Assembly: GCF_000504285.1 (NCBI RefSeq)
Contig: NZ_KI632511.1
Coordinates: 1,175,372-1,239,371, forward strand
Source: Actinospica robiniae DSM 44927
GTDB taxonomy: Bacteria; Actinomycetota; Actinomycetes; Streptomycetales; Catenulisporaceae
DNA: 64,000 nt
Reading direction: 5' to 3'
Positions 25,922 through 34,102 of the stretch are shown in pieces; position 1 is the first letter of the stretch; each line of letters starts with the position of its first letter. The position numbers and the translations under genes are program-made. The notes under the pieces were generated by a model. It made no database searches, was not told where the DNA came from, and saw only the letters and a program-made list of their open reading frames with translations.

Positions 25922-28135
25922 GTGGCCGAGGGGATACGCGCAGCTACTCCTGCGGATGTCAGAGGGTTGCTCCGCCGGGCCGCGGACACCCAGTCGACGC
26001 TCGACGCCATCCAGGCGCACGAGAGCGAGCTGCACGCGGACGTGCGGGCGGCTTATCAGGCCTCGCAGGACCTCGCCGCGCGCGGCCGGCTGCACGGGAT
26101 CCCGCTGGACCGGCTGCGGGACGTGAACGGCGCGCGGCTGCCGGTGGGCAGGCTGCAGGAGGCCGGGTACCGGACAGTCGCGGATCTGGTCGACGTCCCG
26201 GCCGAGAAACTGACGCAGATCCCCGGAATCGGCGCGTCCGGGGCCGAACGCACGGTGGAGGCCGTGCGCCGGGTCGCGGACGCGGCCGGGCAGGACACCG
26301 GCGTGGCCGGCTACCTGGATCTGCACAACCCCGACGCGGTGGCGCTGCTCACCTCGCTCTACCGGGCCCGGGCAGCCGACCGCGTGCTCGAACGGGTCCG
26401 CGAACCGGCGGCGCGGCTCGGCGGGGCCATCGCGGGGCTGACCACCTCGGCCCGGCCGCTGGCCGGGCGGCTGCGGCGGGTGTTCGTCCGCGGGTCGCGG
26501 CGCCAGGAGGCGCGCCAAGCCGTCTTCGAGCTCGAAGGGCTCTACGCCGATCCGCGCACCGAGAAGGACCTGGACCGGCTCGACGCGGCGGCGCGGAAAC
26601 TGCCGCCGAAGACGCCGCGGGTGGGCACGGCCCGCAACGACTTCGAGAAGCACTCGGCCGACTACCTCAGCATCCTGAGCCGTATCGTCGGGTCCGGCGA
26701 ACGCCCGGACGCCGCGCGCGGCTTCCTCGCCGACGACCTGGCCTCCCGGATCGCGGACCAGCGCCTGGACCAGACCCATCTGCGCGTCTCGCTGCGCAAC
26801 TACCAGTCCTTCGGCGCCCGGTTCGCCCTCGCGCAGCGCCGGGTGATCCTGGGCGACGAGATGGGCTGCGGCAAGACGGTCGAGTCGATCGCCGCGCTGG
26901 CGCACCTGCGCGGCGAGGGCGCCCGGCACTTCCTGGTGGTGTGCCCGGCGAGCGTGCTGGTCAACTGGATGCGCGAGGTCGCCGCGCACAGCACGCTGCG
27001 GCCGTACCGGCTGCACGGCGCCGAACGCGAGGCCGCCACCCGCAACTGGGTGCGCACCGGCGGGGTGGGCGTCACCACGTTCGAGGCGGTGCAGAGCCTG
27101 GCCGTGCCGCCGCGCCTGAGCGTGGCCATGATGGTCGTGGACGAGGCGCACTACGTGAAGAACCCTGACACGATGCGCTCGCTCGCGGTGCGGGCCTGGG
27201 CCGAGCGGGTGGAGCGGGTGCTGTTCCTGACCGGCACGCCGATGGAGAACCGGGTCGAGGAGTTCCGCAACCTGGTCGGCTACCTGCAGCCCGGGATCGC
27301 CGCCGACATCGGGGAGATCGACGCGGTGGCCGGTTCCGAGTCCTTCCGGCGCGCGGTCGGCCCGGCCTATCTGCGCCGCAACCAGGAGGACGTGCTCAGC
27401 GAGCTGCCCCAACTGGTCCAGGTGGACGAGTGGGACGACCTCGGGCCCGAGGACGCCGAGGCGTACCGCGAGGCCGTGGCGGCGCGCAGCTTCATGGCGA
27501 TGCGGCGCGCGGCCTTCGCCTCGGCCGACCCGGCGAGCTGCGCGAAGCTGCGCCGGCTGGTGGAGATCGCGGACGAGGCGGGCGAGAACGGCCGGAAGGT
27601 CGTCGTGTTCTCCTACTTCCGCGACGTGCTCGACCTGGTCTGCAGCACGCTCGGGGACCGCGCGTTCGGGCCGCTGACCGGCGACGTGCAGCCGTCCAAG
27701 CGGCAGGAGATGGTCGACGCGTTCGCCGCGGCCAAGGGGCCGGCGGTGCTGGTCAGCCAGATCCAGGCGGGCGGGGTCGGGCTGAACATGCAGGCCGCCT
27801 CGGTGGTCATCCTGTGCGAGCCGCAGGTCAAGCCGACCCTGGAGACGCAGGCGATCGCGCGGGCGCACCGGATGGGGCAGATCCGCAGCGTCCAGGTGCA
27901 CCGGCTGCTGGCCGCCGACAGCGTGGACCAGCGGATGCTCGAGATCCTGGAGACGAAGCAAGCGCTCTTCGACGCCTTCGCCCGGCGCAGCGACACGGCC
28001 GAGGCGATGCCGGAGGCGGTGGGCGGGCAGGCGATGGCCCGTCAGGTGATCGCGGCCGAACGGGAGCGACTGGGCCTCAAGAGCGAGGGTGTCGGGAAGA
28101 GCAGGGGCACCGAGCAGCTCGACGCCGTGGGCTGA
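25922..28135 (+). CDS. SNF2-family DNA-dependent ATPase with HhH motif
   Basis: 737 residues, GTG start. Near residues 85-115 a helix-hairpin-helix (VPAEKLTQIPGIGASGAERTV) suggests DNA binding. The motor has motif I GDEMGCGKT (Lys318), Ia VVCPASVLVNW, II VDEAHYVKN (Asp407-Glu408), III LFLTGTPMENR, and C-lobe motifs VVVFSYF, SQIQAGGVGLNMQ and QAIARAHRMGQ. This is a full SNF2 ATPase of the HARP/SMARCAL1-like group, likely remodelling DNA-protein complexes in replication or repair. The coupling partner is unknown; the divergent TPR gene is the only neighbour on that side. Confidence 0.92.
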   Translation: MAEGIRAATPADVRGLLRRAADTQSTLDAIQAHESELHADVRAAYQASQDLAARGRLHGIPLDRLRDVNGARLPVGRLQEAGYRTVADLVDVPAEKLTQIPGIGASGAERTVEAVRRVADAAGQDTGVAGYLDLHNPDAVALLTSLYRARAADRVLERVREPAARLGGAIAGLTTSARPLAGRLRRVFVRGSRRQEARQAVFELEGLYADPRTEKDLDRLDAAARKLPPKTPRVGTARNDFEKHSADYLSILSRIVGSGERPDAARGFLADDLASRIADQRLDQTHLRVSLRNYQSFGARFALAQRRVILGDEMGCGKTVESIAALAHLRGEGARHFLVVCPASVLVNWMREVAAHSTLRPYRLHGAEREAATRNWVRTGGVGVTTFEAVQSLAVPPRLSVAMMVVDEAHYVKNPDTMRSLAVRAWAERVERVLFLTGTPMENRVEEFRNLVGYLQPGIAADIGEIDAVAGSESFRRAVGPAYLRRNQEDVLSELPQLVQVDEWDDLGPEDAEAYREAVAARSFMAMRRAAFASADPASCAKLRRLVEIADEAGENGRKVVVFSYFRDVLDLVCSTLGDRAFGPLTGDVQPSKRQEMVDAFAAAKGPAVLVSQIQAGGVGLNMQAASVVILCEPQVKPTLETQAIARAHRMGQIRSVQVHRLLAADSVDQRMLEILETKQALFDAFARRSDTAEAMPEAVGGQAMARQVIAAERERLGLKSEGVGKSRGTEQLDAVG

Positions 28136-28216
28136 GTCGCGGTGACCTCGGCGGATGCCGGATCGAGACAGGGAGAGGCAAAGGCACTCTCCTCCATTCT
28201 CAACTTATAACACACA

Positions 28217-28239
28217 GGGGGCCTTGCGGCAAGGCCCCC
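28217..28239 (+). promoter_or_regulatory. Rifamycin-associated element (RAE)-like inverted repeat
   Basis: GGGGGCCTTG (28217-28226) and CAAGGCCCCC (28230-28239) are perfect 10-bp arms around CGG, 61 bp upstream of the HelR start. The core CTTGCGGCAAG matches the rifamycin-associated element described upstream of rifamycin-resistance genes in actinomycetes. A TATAAC-like -10 (28206-28211) directly precedes it. Confidence 0.8.
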
Positions 28240-28299
28240 TCGGCGGCGCACAATCATCGGCCGAGGCCAGAGAACTTGAGAACCACAGGAGCCGATGCC

Positions 28300-30483
28300 G
28301 TGACGCAGCTGACCGCCAGTGCCTTCGCCCTGCCCGACCGACTCGCCGCCAAAGCCGATGCGAAGCTGATCGCCGCCGACGAGCGGCATCTCGCCGCCGT
28401 CGCGCGCAGCCTGGAGCAGACGATCGCCGAGCTCTCCGATCGGCTCGACGCCACCCGCCGGGCACCCGGCGGCAAGGGGCAGGCCGCGATGGACCGGGAC
28501 CTGGAGGTCTACCGGCTCTCCGCCCGGCTGCGCGCGCTGCGCCGCTTCGGGCTCGACCTGTGCCTCGGGCGCATGGTCGGCGCGGACGGCGGCGAGCCGG
28601 TGTACGTCGGCCGGCTCGGGCTCACCGACGCGGCCGGGCGACGGCTGCTGCTGGATTGGCGCACGCCGGCGGCCGAGCCGTTCTTCGGCGCGACGCACGC
28701 CAACCCGATGGGCCTGGCCAGCCGGCGCCGGTACCGCTGGGCTCGGGGCCGGATCGGCGACTACTGGGACGAGGTTTTCACCCCGGACGGGCTCGAGGGC
28801 CACGCCGCGCTCGACGACCAGTCGGCTTTCATCGCGAGTCTCGGCCACGACCGCTCTACCCGGATGCGGGACGTACTCGGCACCATCCAGGCGGATCAGG
28901 ATGCGATCATCCGGGCCGGCTCGCACGGCGCACTCGTGGTCGACGGCGGCCCGGGCACCGGCAAGACCGTGGTGGCGTTGCACCGCGCGGCCTATCTCGT
29001 CTACTCCGACCCGCACGTCGGGGCTCACCGCGGCGCCGTCCTGTTCGTCGGACCGCATCGCCCTTATCTGGCTTACGTTTCGGACGTGCTGCCGAGTCTC
29101 GGTGAGGAGGGTGTGCAGACGTGCATGCTGCGCGACCTGGTCGCCGAGGGCGCCGACGCCGCGGCCGAGGACGACGCCCGCGTGGCCGCACTCAAGTCGT
29201 CCGCGGCGATGGTCGACGCGATCGAGCCCGCTGTCCGGTTCTACGAGGAGCCGCCCGGCAAGCCGCTGCTCGTCGAGACCGACTGGGAGGACGTGCGCCT
29301 GAGCGTCGCGGACTGGGCCGAGGCCTTCGAGGCGCCGGATCCGGGGACGCCGCATAACGAGGCCCGGCAACTGATCTGGGAGGAGTTGCTCAGGATCCTG
29401 ATCGACAAGCACGACGAGGACGTGCCGGAGACGCAGCTGCGCGCTTCGCTCGAGCGCAACCGCGAACTGCGCGAGACGCTCGAGCGCGCGTGGCCGATCC
29501 TCGACGCCGCGGATCTCGTCGGGGACCTGTGGTCGGTGCCCGCGTATCTCCGCATGTGCGCACCCTGGCTCAGCGCGGACGACATCCGTACCCTGCGACG
29601 CGCCGAGCCGCAGGCCTGGACGGTCGCCGATCTGCCGTTGCTGGACGAGGCACGGCGGCGGCTCGGCGACCCTGAGGCAGCGCATCGGGAGCGCCGGCAT
29701 GCGGCGGACGTCGCGGCGGAGCGCGACCGCGTGAACACCGTCGTGGCCGACCTGATCGCCGCCGACGACGACGGCGAAGGGCTGGTGACGATGCTGAGGG
29801 TGGAGGACCTGCAGAGCGTCCTGGTCGACGAGGAGGCGCTGACGAAAAAGGACCCTGATCTGCTCGCCGGGCCGTTCGCGCACGTCATCGTCGACGAAGC
29901 CCAGGAGCTGTCCGACGCGCAGTGGCGGATGCTGCTGCAGCGCTGCCCGTCGCGGAGTTTCACGATCGTCGGCGACCGGGCGCAGGCTCGGCACGGCTTC
30001 GCCGAGACGTGGCGGGAGCGGTTGGAACGCGTCGGCTTCGACCGGATCGGGCTGGCGTCGTTGAGTATCAATTATCGAACGCCGCAGGAGATCATGGCGC
30101 ACGCCGAGCCGGTCATCCGCGCCGCGCTGCCCGACGCCAACGTGCCGACCTCGATCCGCAGCGCCGATCTGCCCGTCCGGCACGGGGATGTCGCCGAGCT
30201 GGACGCGATCATCGAGGCCTGGCAGGCCCAGAACGCCGAAGGTGTCGCCTGCGTCATCGGCGATCCCGCGTATCCGGCGTCGGATCGGGTACTCTCGCTC
30301 ACTCCGCAACTGGCGAAGGGGCTCGAATTCGACCTCGTCGTCCTGGTCGATCCGGAGCGCTTCGGCACCGGCGTCGAGGGAGCGGTGGACCGCTACGTCG
30401 CGATGACCCGGGCGACGCGCGAACTCGTCATCTTGGTGCACACTGCTGTGCATCCTGTTGATGAGCAAGGAGAGGGGTCATGA
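28300..30483 (+). CDS. helR: HelR/HelD-type RNA polymerase recycling ATPase
   Basis: 727 residues from GTG 28300, with AGGAG nine bases upstream. It is a UvrD/Rep-like superfamily 1 motor: Walker A GGPGTGKTVVALHRAAYLVY (Lys222), Walker B HVIVDEAQELSDAQW, motif III FTIVGDRAQARHG, and C-terminal GLEFDLVVLVDPE and YVAMTRATRELVIL. The charged N-terminal coiled-coil arm (residues about 15-60) matches HelD proteins, which dislodge stalled RNA polymerase. The HelR branch displaces rifamycin from RNA polymerase. The RAE-like repeat in its promoter supports HelR over plain HelD. Three bases separate it from the next gene. Confidence 0.92.
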   Translation: MTQLTASAFALPDRLAAKADAKLIAADERHLAAVARSLEQTIAELSDRLDATRRAPGGKGQAAMDRDLEVYRLSARLRALRRFGLDLCLGRMVGADGGEPVYVGRLGLTDAAGRRLLLDWRTPAAEPFFGATHANPMGLASRRRYRWARGRIGDYWDEVFTPDGLEGHAALDDQSAFIASLGHDRSTRMRDVLGTIQADQDAIIRAGSHGALVVDGGPGTGKTVVALHRAAYLVYSDPHVGAHRGAVLFVGPHRPYLAYVSDVLPSLGEEGVQTCMLRDLVAEGADAAAEDDARVAALKSSAAMVDAIEPAVRFYEEPPGKPLLVETDWEDVRLSVADWAEAFEAPDPGTPHNEARQLIWEELLRILIDKHDEDVPETQLRASLERNRELRETLERAWPILDAADLVGDLWSVPAYLRMCAPWLSADDIRTLRRAEPQAWTVADLPLLDEARRRLGDPEAAHRERRHAADVAAERDRVNTVVADLIAADDDGEGLVTMLRVEDLQSVLVDEEALTKKDPDLLAGPFAHVIVDEAQELSDAQWRMLLQRCPSRSFTIVGDRAQARHGFAETWRERLERVGFDRIGLASLSINYRTPQEIMAHAEPVIRAALPDANVPTSIRSADLPVRHGDVAELDAIIEAWQAQNAEGVACVIGDPAYPASDRVLSLTPQLAKGLEFDLVVLVDPERFGTGVEGAVDRYVAMTRATRELVILVHTAVHPVDEQGEGS

Positions 30484-30486
30484 ACA

Positions 30487-30930
30487 ATGGGCACTTGGGA
30501 CGTGGAGCCGTTCGACAACGACGACGCGGCGGACTTCGCCGACGACCTCGACGATGTGCCCGAATCGGAGCGACCCGAGATGATCCGCGCAGCGCTGGTG
30601 GCCGCGATCGACAACGACGGCTACCTGGACTACGACGAAGGAGCGCACGCGGTGGCGGCCGCAGCGCTGGTCGCCGCGGGCGTGCCGGGCAATGAAGGCC
30701 TCTCGCCGAGGCATCACGGCCCGAAGCAGCCGATTCCCGCTCTGCCGAAGGATTTCGTCGACCTGGCCATCCGCGCCGTGGACCGCGTCATGGCCGACAA
30801 GAGCGAACTGCGGGAGCTGTGGGAGGAGGGCTCGGGCGGTGAGGGCCCGTGGCACTCCTCGATGCACCGCCTGCGCGCCGCGCTGGCCGACCCCGAAGGC
30901 CGGATAGCGGTCTTCGAGGTCGGCCGGTGA
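30487..30930 (+). CDS. DUF4259 family protein
   Basis: 147 residues. The N-terminus MGTWDVEPFDNDDAADFADDL is the DUF4259 hallmark (MGTWxxxxFDNDDAADF). It is small, acidic and helical, with no catalytic motif visible. The ATG is three bases after the helR stop, so the two are probably translationally coupled and share rifamycin-type control. DUF4259 proteins are widespread and have no assigned role; a link to RNA polymerase protection is inference from position only. Confidence 0.88.
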   Translation: MGTWDVEPFDNDDAADFADDLDDVPESERPEMIRAALVAAIDNDGYLDYDEGAHAVAAAALVAAGVPGNEGLSPRHHGPKQPIPALPKDFVDLAIRAVDRVMADKSELRELWEEGSGGEGPWHSSMHRLRAALADPEGRIAVFEVGR

Positions 30931-30952
30931 GCGCGTGCGGCGTGGCAGAGAG

Positions 30953-32785
30953 CTAAATCAGCTTGAACTGCTGCGCCGCGGTGCCGTTGCAGGTGTAGAT
31001 CTGCAGCTGTGTCCCGTTCGACGTGTTGCCGCTCGGGTCATCGAGGCAGAGGCCTGATTGCGGATTGAGCAGCGAGCCGTTGGACTGCTGCTGCCAGACC
31101 TGGCCGCCCACGCCGTTGCAGTCCCAGAGCTCCACCTTGGTCCCGACGGCGGTGCCGTTGCCGTCGATGTCCAGGCAGCGCCCCAGGGTCTCGAGCGAGC
31201 CGTTGGAGTTGTGGTACCAGTGCTGGTCGGCAGCGTAGGGCTGGCAGTCCCACAGCTGCACTCCTGCGGCGTCGACGCCGTTGTCGTCGCCGGTGACGTC
31301 CACGCACTGGTTGCCCGGTGCGTCGATCGGGCCGCCGCCGTTGACCGAGAACGCCTGCGCCACGGTGCCGTTGCAGGTGTAGATCTGCAGCTGGGTGCCG
31401 TTGGCGGTGTTGGCGCTCGGGTCGTCGAGGCAGAGTCCTGATTGCGGATTGAGCAGCGCGCCGTTGGACTGCTGGATCCACTTCTGCCCGCCGACGCCGT
31501 TGCAGTCCCAGAGCTCCACCTTGGTCCCGACGGCGGTGCCGTTGCCGTCGATGTCCAGGCAGCGCCCCAGGGTCTCGAGCGAGCCGTCGGTGTTGTGCGT
31601 CCAGTGCTGGTCGATCGCGTAGCTCTGGCAGCTCCACAGCTGGACGTGGGCGAGGTCGCCGCCCGAGTCGTCGGCGGCGACGTCCACGCACTGGCCGCCG
31701 GGCAGGGTGATGGTGCCGCCGCGCGGACTGCCACCGCTGTTGCCGGTGTAGCCGGCTGCGACGATGTCGGCCTGGACCGCGTTGTCGGCGGCGTCTGTGG
31801 GCTCGCCGGAGGTGACCACGCCCTCGAAGAAGGAGCCGATCGAGGCGTTGGAGTTGTCACCGCCGGTGCCGAGCACGATCGCGCCCTCGAGGTGCATCGG
31901 CTGGTAGCCGTTGGGCGGGAGCGCGCCGTTGTACCAGGTGCTGAGCGAGCCGGACTGGGAGTCGCCGCCCTTGACCTCGAAGGTGGTCTGGTTGTTCGAC
32001 TTCACCAGCGCGGTGACGAACTGGCTGTTGTTCGAGCCCTCGCTCGCGTTCGAGCCGGCGCCCATGTAGAGCCCGTTCTCCAGGTCCCCGGTGACCCAGG
32101 GTCCGGAGCCCGTGCACGGCGAGGCCCAACAGCTCGTGCCGAGGTTGACCGCCTCCATGTGGCCGTTGCCGTTGTCGTCGTTGTTGGTCTCGGCGTTGCC
32201 GTAGTCGAAGCAGCAGCCCGCGTTCACGTGCGTGCCGCTGGCGACCATGTACGCGCCCTGGGCCTGGCCGCCGGTGGGGATGCCGGTGGTCGAGTCGTCG
32301 CGGTAGCCGACGCCGGGGCCGACGTAGACGCCGTAGACCTTCGTACCGCCGACGGTGATCGGCACGGCGTTGGCGTTGGCCGCGACGTCGGCGTTGCCGT
32401 TGGCCCCGCCGCCGCCCTCGATGGTCAGGTTATTGTGATCCGATGACTGGTCGTAGATCTCGGTGATGGTGCATACGGTGTCGGCGCAGAAGACGTCCTG
32501 CGCGTTGGCGTTCGCGTATCCGCCGGCGGCGGTCACCCCGATGTTCAGGGTGGCCCCGTCCGAGGCGCGGCGCACCTGGTAGAGCGAGCCGTTGTAGGAG
32601 GCGTACAGCGCACGCACGGTGCTGTGCGCGGCCACGCACGGGGTGCCGGCGGAGGCGTAGACGTCGCAGGGCAGCTGGGCGGTGGCGGCCGAGGCGGCGG
32701 TGGGGGCGGCGATGAACAGGCCGGAGACCAGCGCGGCGACGGCGAGGAGTGCGGCCTTGCGGCGGCCGCGGGGGAAGAAGCGCAT
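30953..32785 (-). CDS. abfB: Secreted GH54 alpha-L-arabinofuranosidase with two ricin-type modules
   Basis: 610 residues. A signal peptide (residues 1-33, ending AASA) is followed by a GH54 catalytic domain (about 37-350) closely resembling fungal AbfB: LPCDVYASAGTPCVAAHSTVRALY, CCFDYGNAETNNDDNGNGHMEA, the nucleophile region DLENGLYMG and acid/base region GGDNSN. The C-terminus has two ricin B-type (CBM13) modules (about 355-480 and 485-610) instead of the fungal CBM42. The enzyme releases arabinofuranose from arabinoxylan or arabinan outside the cell. It is divergent from a LacI gene and near a furanose-type importer. The two modules are nearly identical in DNA. Confidence 0.93.
   Translation of the reverse strand: MRFFPRGRRKAALLAVAALVSGLFIAAPTAASAATAQLPCDVYASAGTPCVAAHSTVRALYASYNGSLYQVRRASDGATLNIGVTAAGGYANANAQDVFCADTVCTITEIYDQSSDHNNLTIEGGGGANGNADVAANANAVPITVGGTKVYGVYVGPGVGYRDDSTTGIPTGGQAQGAYMVASGTHVNAGCCFDYGNAETNNDDNGNGHMEAVNLGTSCWASPCTGSGPWVTGDLENGLYMGAGSNASEGSNNSQFVTALVKSNNQTTFEVKGGDSQSGSLSTWYNGALPPNGYQPMHLEGAIVLGTGGDNSNASIGSFFEGVVTSGEPTDAADNAVQADIVAAGYTGNSGGSPRGGTITLPGGQCVDVAADDSGGDLAHVQLWSCQSYAIDQHWTHNTDGSLETLGRCLDIDGNGTAVGTKVELWDCNGVGGQKWIQQSNGALLNPQSGLCLDDPSANTANGTQLQIYTCNGTVAQAFSVNGGGPIDAPGNQCVDVTGDDNGVDAAGVQLWDCQPYAADQHWYHNSNGSLETLGRCLDIDGNGTAVGTKVELWDCNGVGGQVWQQQSNGSLLNPQSGLCLDDPSGNTSNGTQLQIYTCNGTAAQQFKLI
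31070..31590 (-). repeat. Direct repeat encoding duplicated ricin modules
   Basis: A stretch of about 85 bp around 31119-31204 recurs base for base at 31503-31588, an offset of 384 bp (128 codons, one ricin module). Flanking sequence is also highly similar. This points to recent module duplication or gene conversion within abfB. Confidence 0.75.
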
Positions 32786-32822
32786 GGTGAGGCTGTGCTT
32801 TCTGTCAGTCGGTGGGAGCGAG

Positions 32823-32856
32823 TTCCGGAAAGCTGTGACGGAAGTGTTATTCCGTC
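32823..32856. promoter_or_regulatory. Candidate LacI-type operators in front of abfB
   Basis: TTCCGGAA (32823-32830) is followed by GACGGAA-6-TTCCGTC (32837-32856), a perfect 7-bp inverted repeat. Both lie 38-71 bp upstream of the arabinofuranosidase start. The TTCCGGAA core recurs in a longer palindrome in front of the sugar importer (39067-39084). Confidence 0.5.
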
Positions 32857-32957
32857 TGCGCTTGAAGGGTTTTGTTGTTCAGTGTTCGAATCGTCGCGAC
32901 CGGGATCGGCGGCGGGCCGCGCGCCGCGGCCGTCGGACCGGTGCGTAAGAACTTTGC

Positions 32958-32970
32958 GCTGATTGTCAGC
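32958..32970. promoter_or_regulatory. Candidate operator at LacI promoter
   Basis: GCTGATTGTCAGC is a perfect 5-3-5 inverted repeat 66 bp upstream of the LacI GTG start. It may serve autoregulation. Confidence 0.35.
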
Positions 32971-33035
32971 AAATGCGGTATTCTCACGTCGTAATCCGGC
33001 GCGCCGGACCGATCCGAACCAGGAGACGGAGCACT

Positions 33036-34079
33036 GTGACCACGACGGGTGGGGCGAACGCCGCCGGCTCGGCCGCGCGGCTCAAGGACGTGGCCGAAGC
33101 GGCGGGGGTGTCGGTCAAGACGGTGTCCAACGTGGTCAACGGCGCCGAGCACGTGGCCGAGCGCACCCGGGCGCGGGTGCAGGCGGCCATCGACGCACTC
33201 GGGTATCAGCCCAATGTGATGGCCCGCCGGCTGCGCACCGGCCGCAGCGGCATGATCGCGCTGGCCTTCCCGGAGCTGCCCTCGCCCTACTTCGCCGAGC
33301 TCGCGGTCGAGGTGATCGCGGCGGCCCGGCGGCACGGGTGCACGGTGCTGATGGACGACACCGCCGGGGACCCGCGGGCCGAGCTGCGCATCGCCAGCGG
33401 CCTGGGCGATCCGATGATCGACGGGGTGATCCTCAGCCCGCTCGGCCTGGACCAGCACGAGCTGGCCGCCCGGGAGCGGCAGATCCCGCTGGTGCTGCTC
33501 GGCGAGGCGGACTTCGGCCTGGTCTGCGACCACGTGCACATCGACAACGTGGCCGCCGCGCGCGAGGCGGTGGCGCACCTGGTGGCCGGCGGCCGGCGCC
33601 GGATCGCCGCGATCGGCTGGCAGGACCCGAGCCCGCGGGCCACCGCGCAGCAGCGGATGGCCGGCTACCGGGCGGCGCTGGTGGAGGCGGGCATCGCGCC
33701 CGAGCCGGCCCTGTGCCCGCCGGTGCGCGCGTACTTCCGGCCGGACGGCGCGGCCGCGATGCGCCGGCTGCTCAAGCTCCCGGCCCGGCCCGACGCCGTG
33801 TTCTGCTTCAACGACCTGATGGCGCTCGGCGCGCTGCGGGCGATCCACGAGGCCGGGCTGCGGGTGCCGGAGGACATCGCGCTGGTCGGCTTCGACGACG
33901 TGGAAGAGGCCGAATACGCGATACCGGCGCTGACCACGATCGCCCCGGACAAGACCGGGATCGCGGAGGCGGCGGTGGACGCGCTGCTGCACCGGATATC
34001 GGTGGGCGACGCCGAGCCCGGCCGGCTGATCCAGCCGGGCCACCGCCTGGTGGTCCGGGAGAGCAGCCGGCCGAGCTGA
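33036..34079 (+). CDS. LacI-family regulator of arabinofuranoside locus
   Basis: 347 residues from GTG 33036, with AGGAGA upstream. The helix-turn-helix and hinge read RLKDVAEAAGVSVKTVSNVVNGAEHVAERTRARVQAAIDALGYQPNVMARRLRTGRSG. The rest is the periplasmic-binding-like sensor domain ending in LVVRESSRPS. It lies between abfB (divergent) and the importer operon (convergent, 23 bp apart), so it is the obvious regulator of both. The ligand is probably arabinose or an arabino-oligosaccharide (inference). Confidence 0.93.
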   Translation: MTTTGGANAAGSAARLKDVAEAAGVSVKTVSNVVNGAEHVAERTRARVQAAIDALGYQPNVMARRLRTGRSGMIALAFPELPSPYFAELAVEVIAAARRHGCTVLMDDTAGDPRAELRIASGLGDPMIDGVILSPLGLDQHELAARERQIPLVLLGEADFGLVCDHVHIDNVAAAREAVAHLVAGGRRRIAAIGWQDPSPRATAQQRMAGYRAALVEAGIAPEPALCPPVRAYFRPDGAAAMRRLLKLPARPDAVFCFNDLMALGALRAIHEAGLRVPEDIALVGFDDVEEAEYAIPALTTIAPDKTGIAEAAVDALLHRISVGDAEPGRLIQPGHRLVVRESSRPS

Positions 34080-34102
34080 GCGTCGCCCGGCAGCCATCGG
34101 GG

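Noticed and set aside
25862-27961. Minus-strand ORF of 699 codons opposite the SNF2 gene
   Set aside because: Low-complexity shadow; the SNF2 motifs on the plus strand are unambiguous.
28042-30468. Minus-strand ORF of 808 codons opposite helR
   Set aside because: Shadow of the helR coding strand; no recognisable motif.
32880-32900. GTTCGAATC-like T-loop suggesting a tRNA
   Set aside because: No acceptor stem, anticodon arm or D-loop can be built around it.
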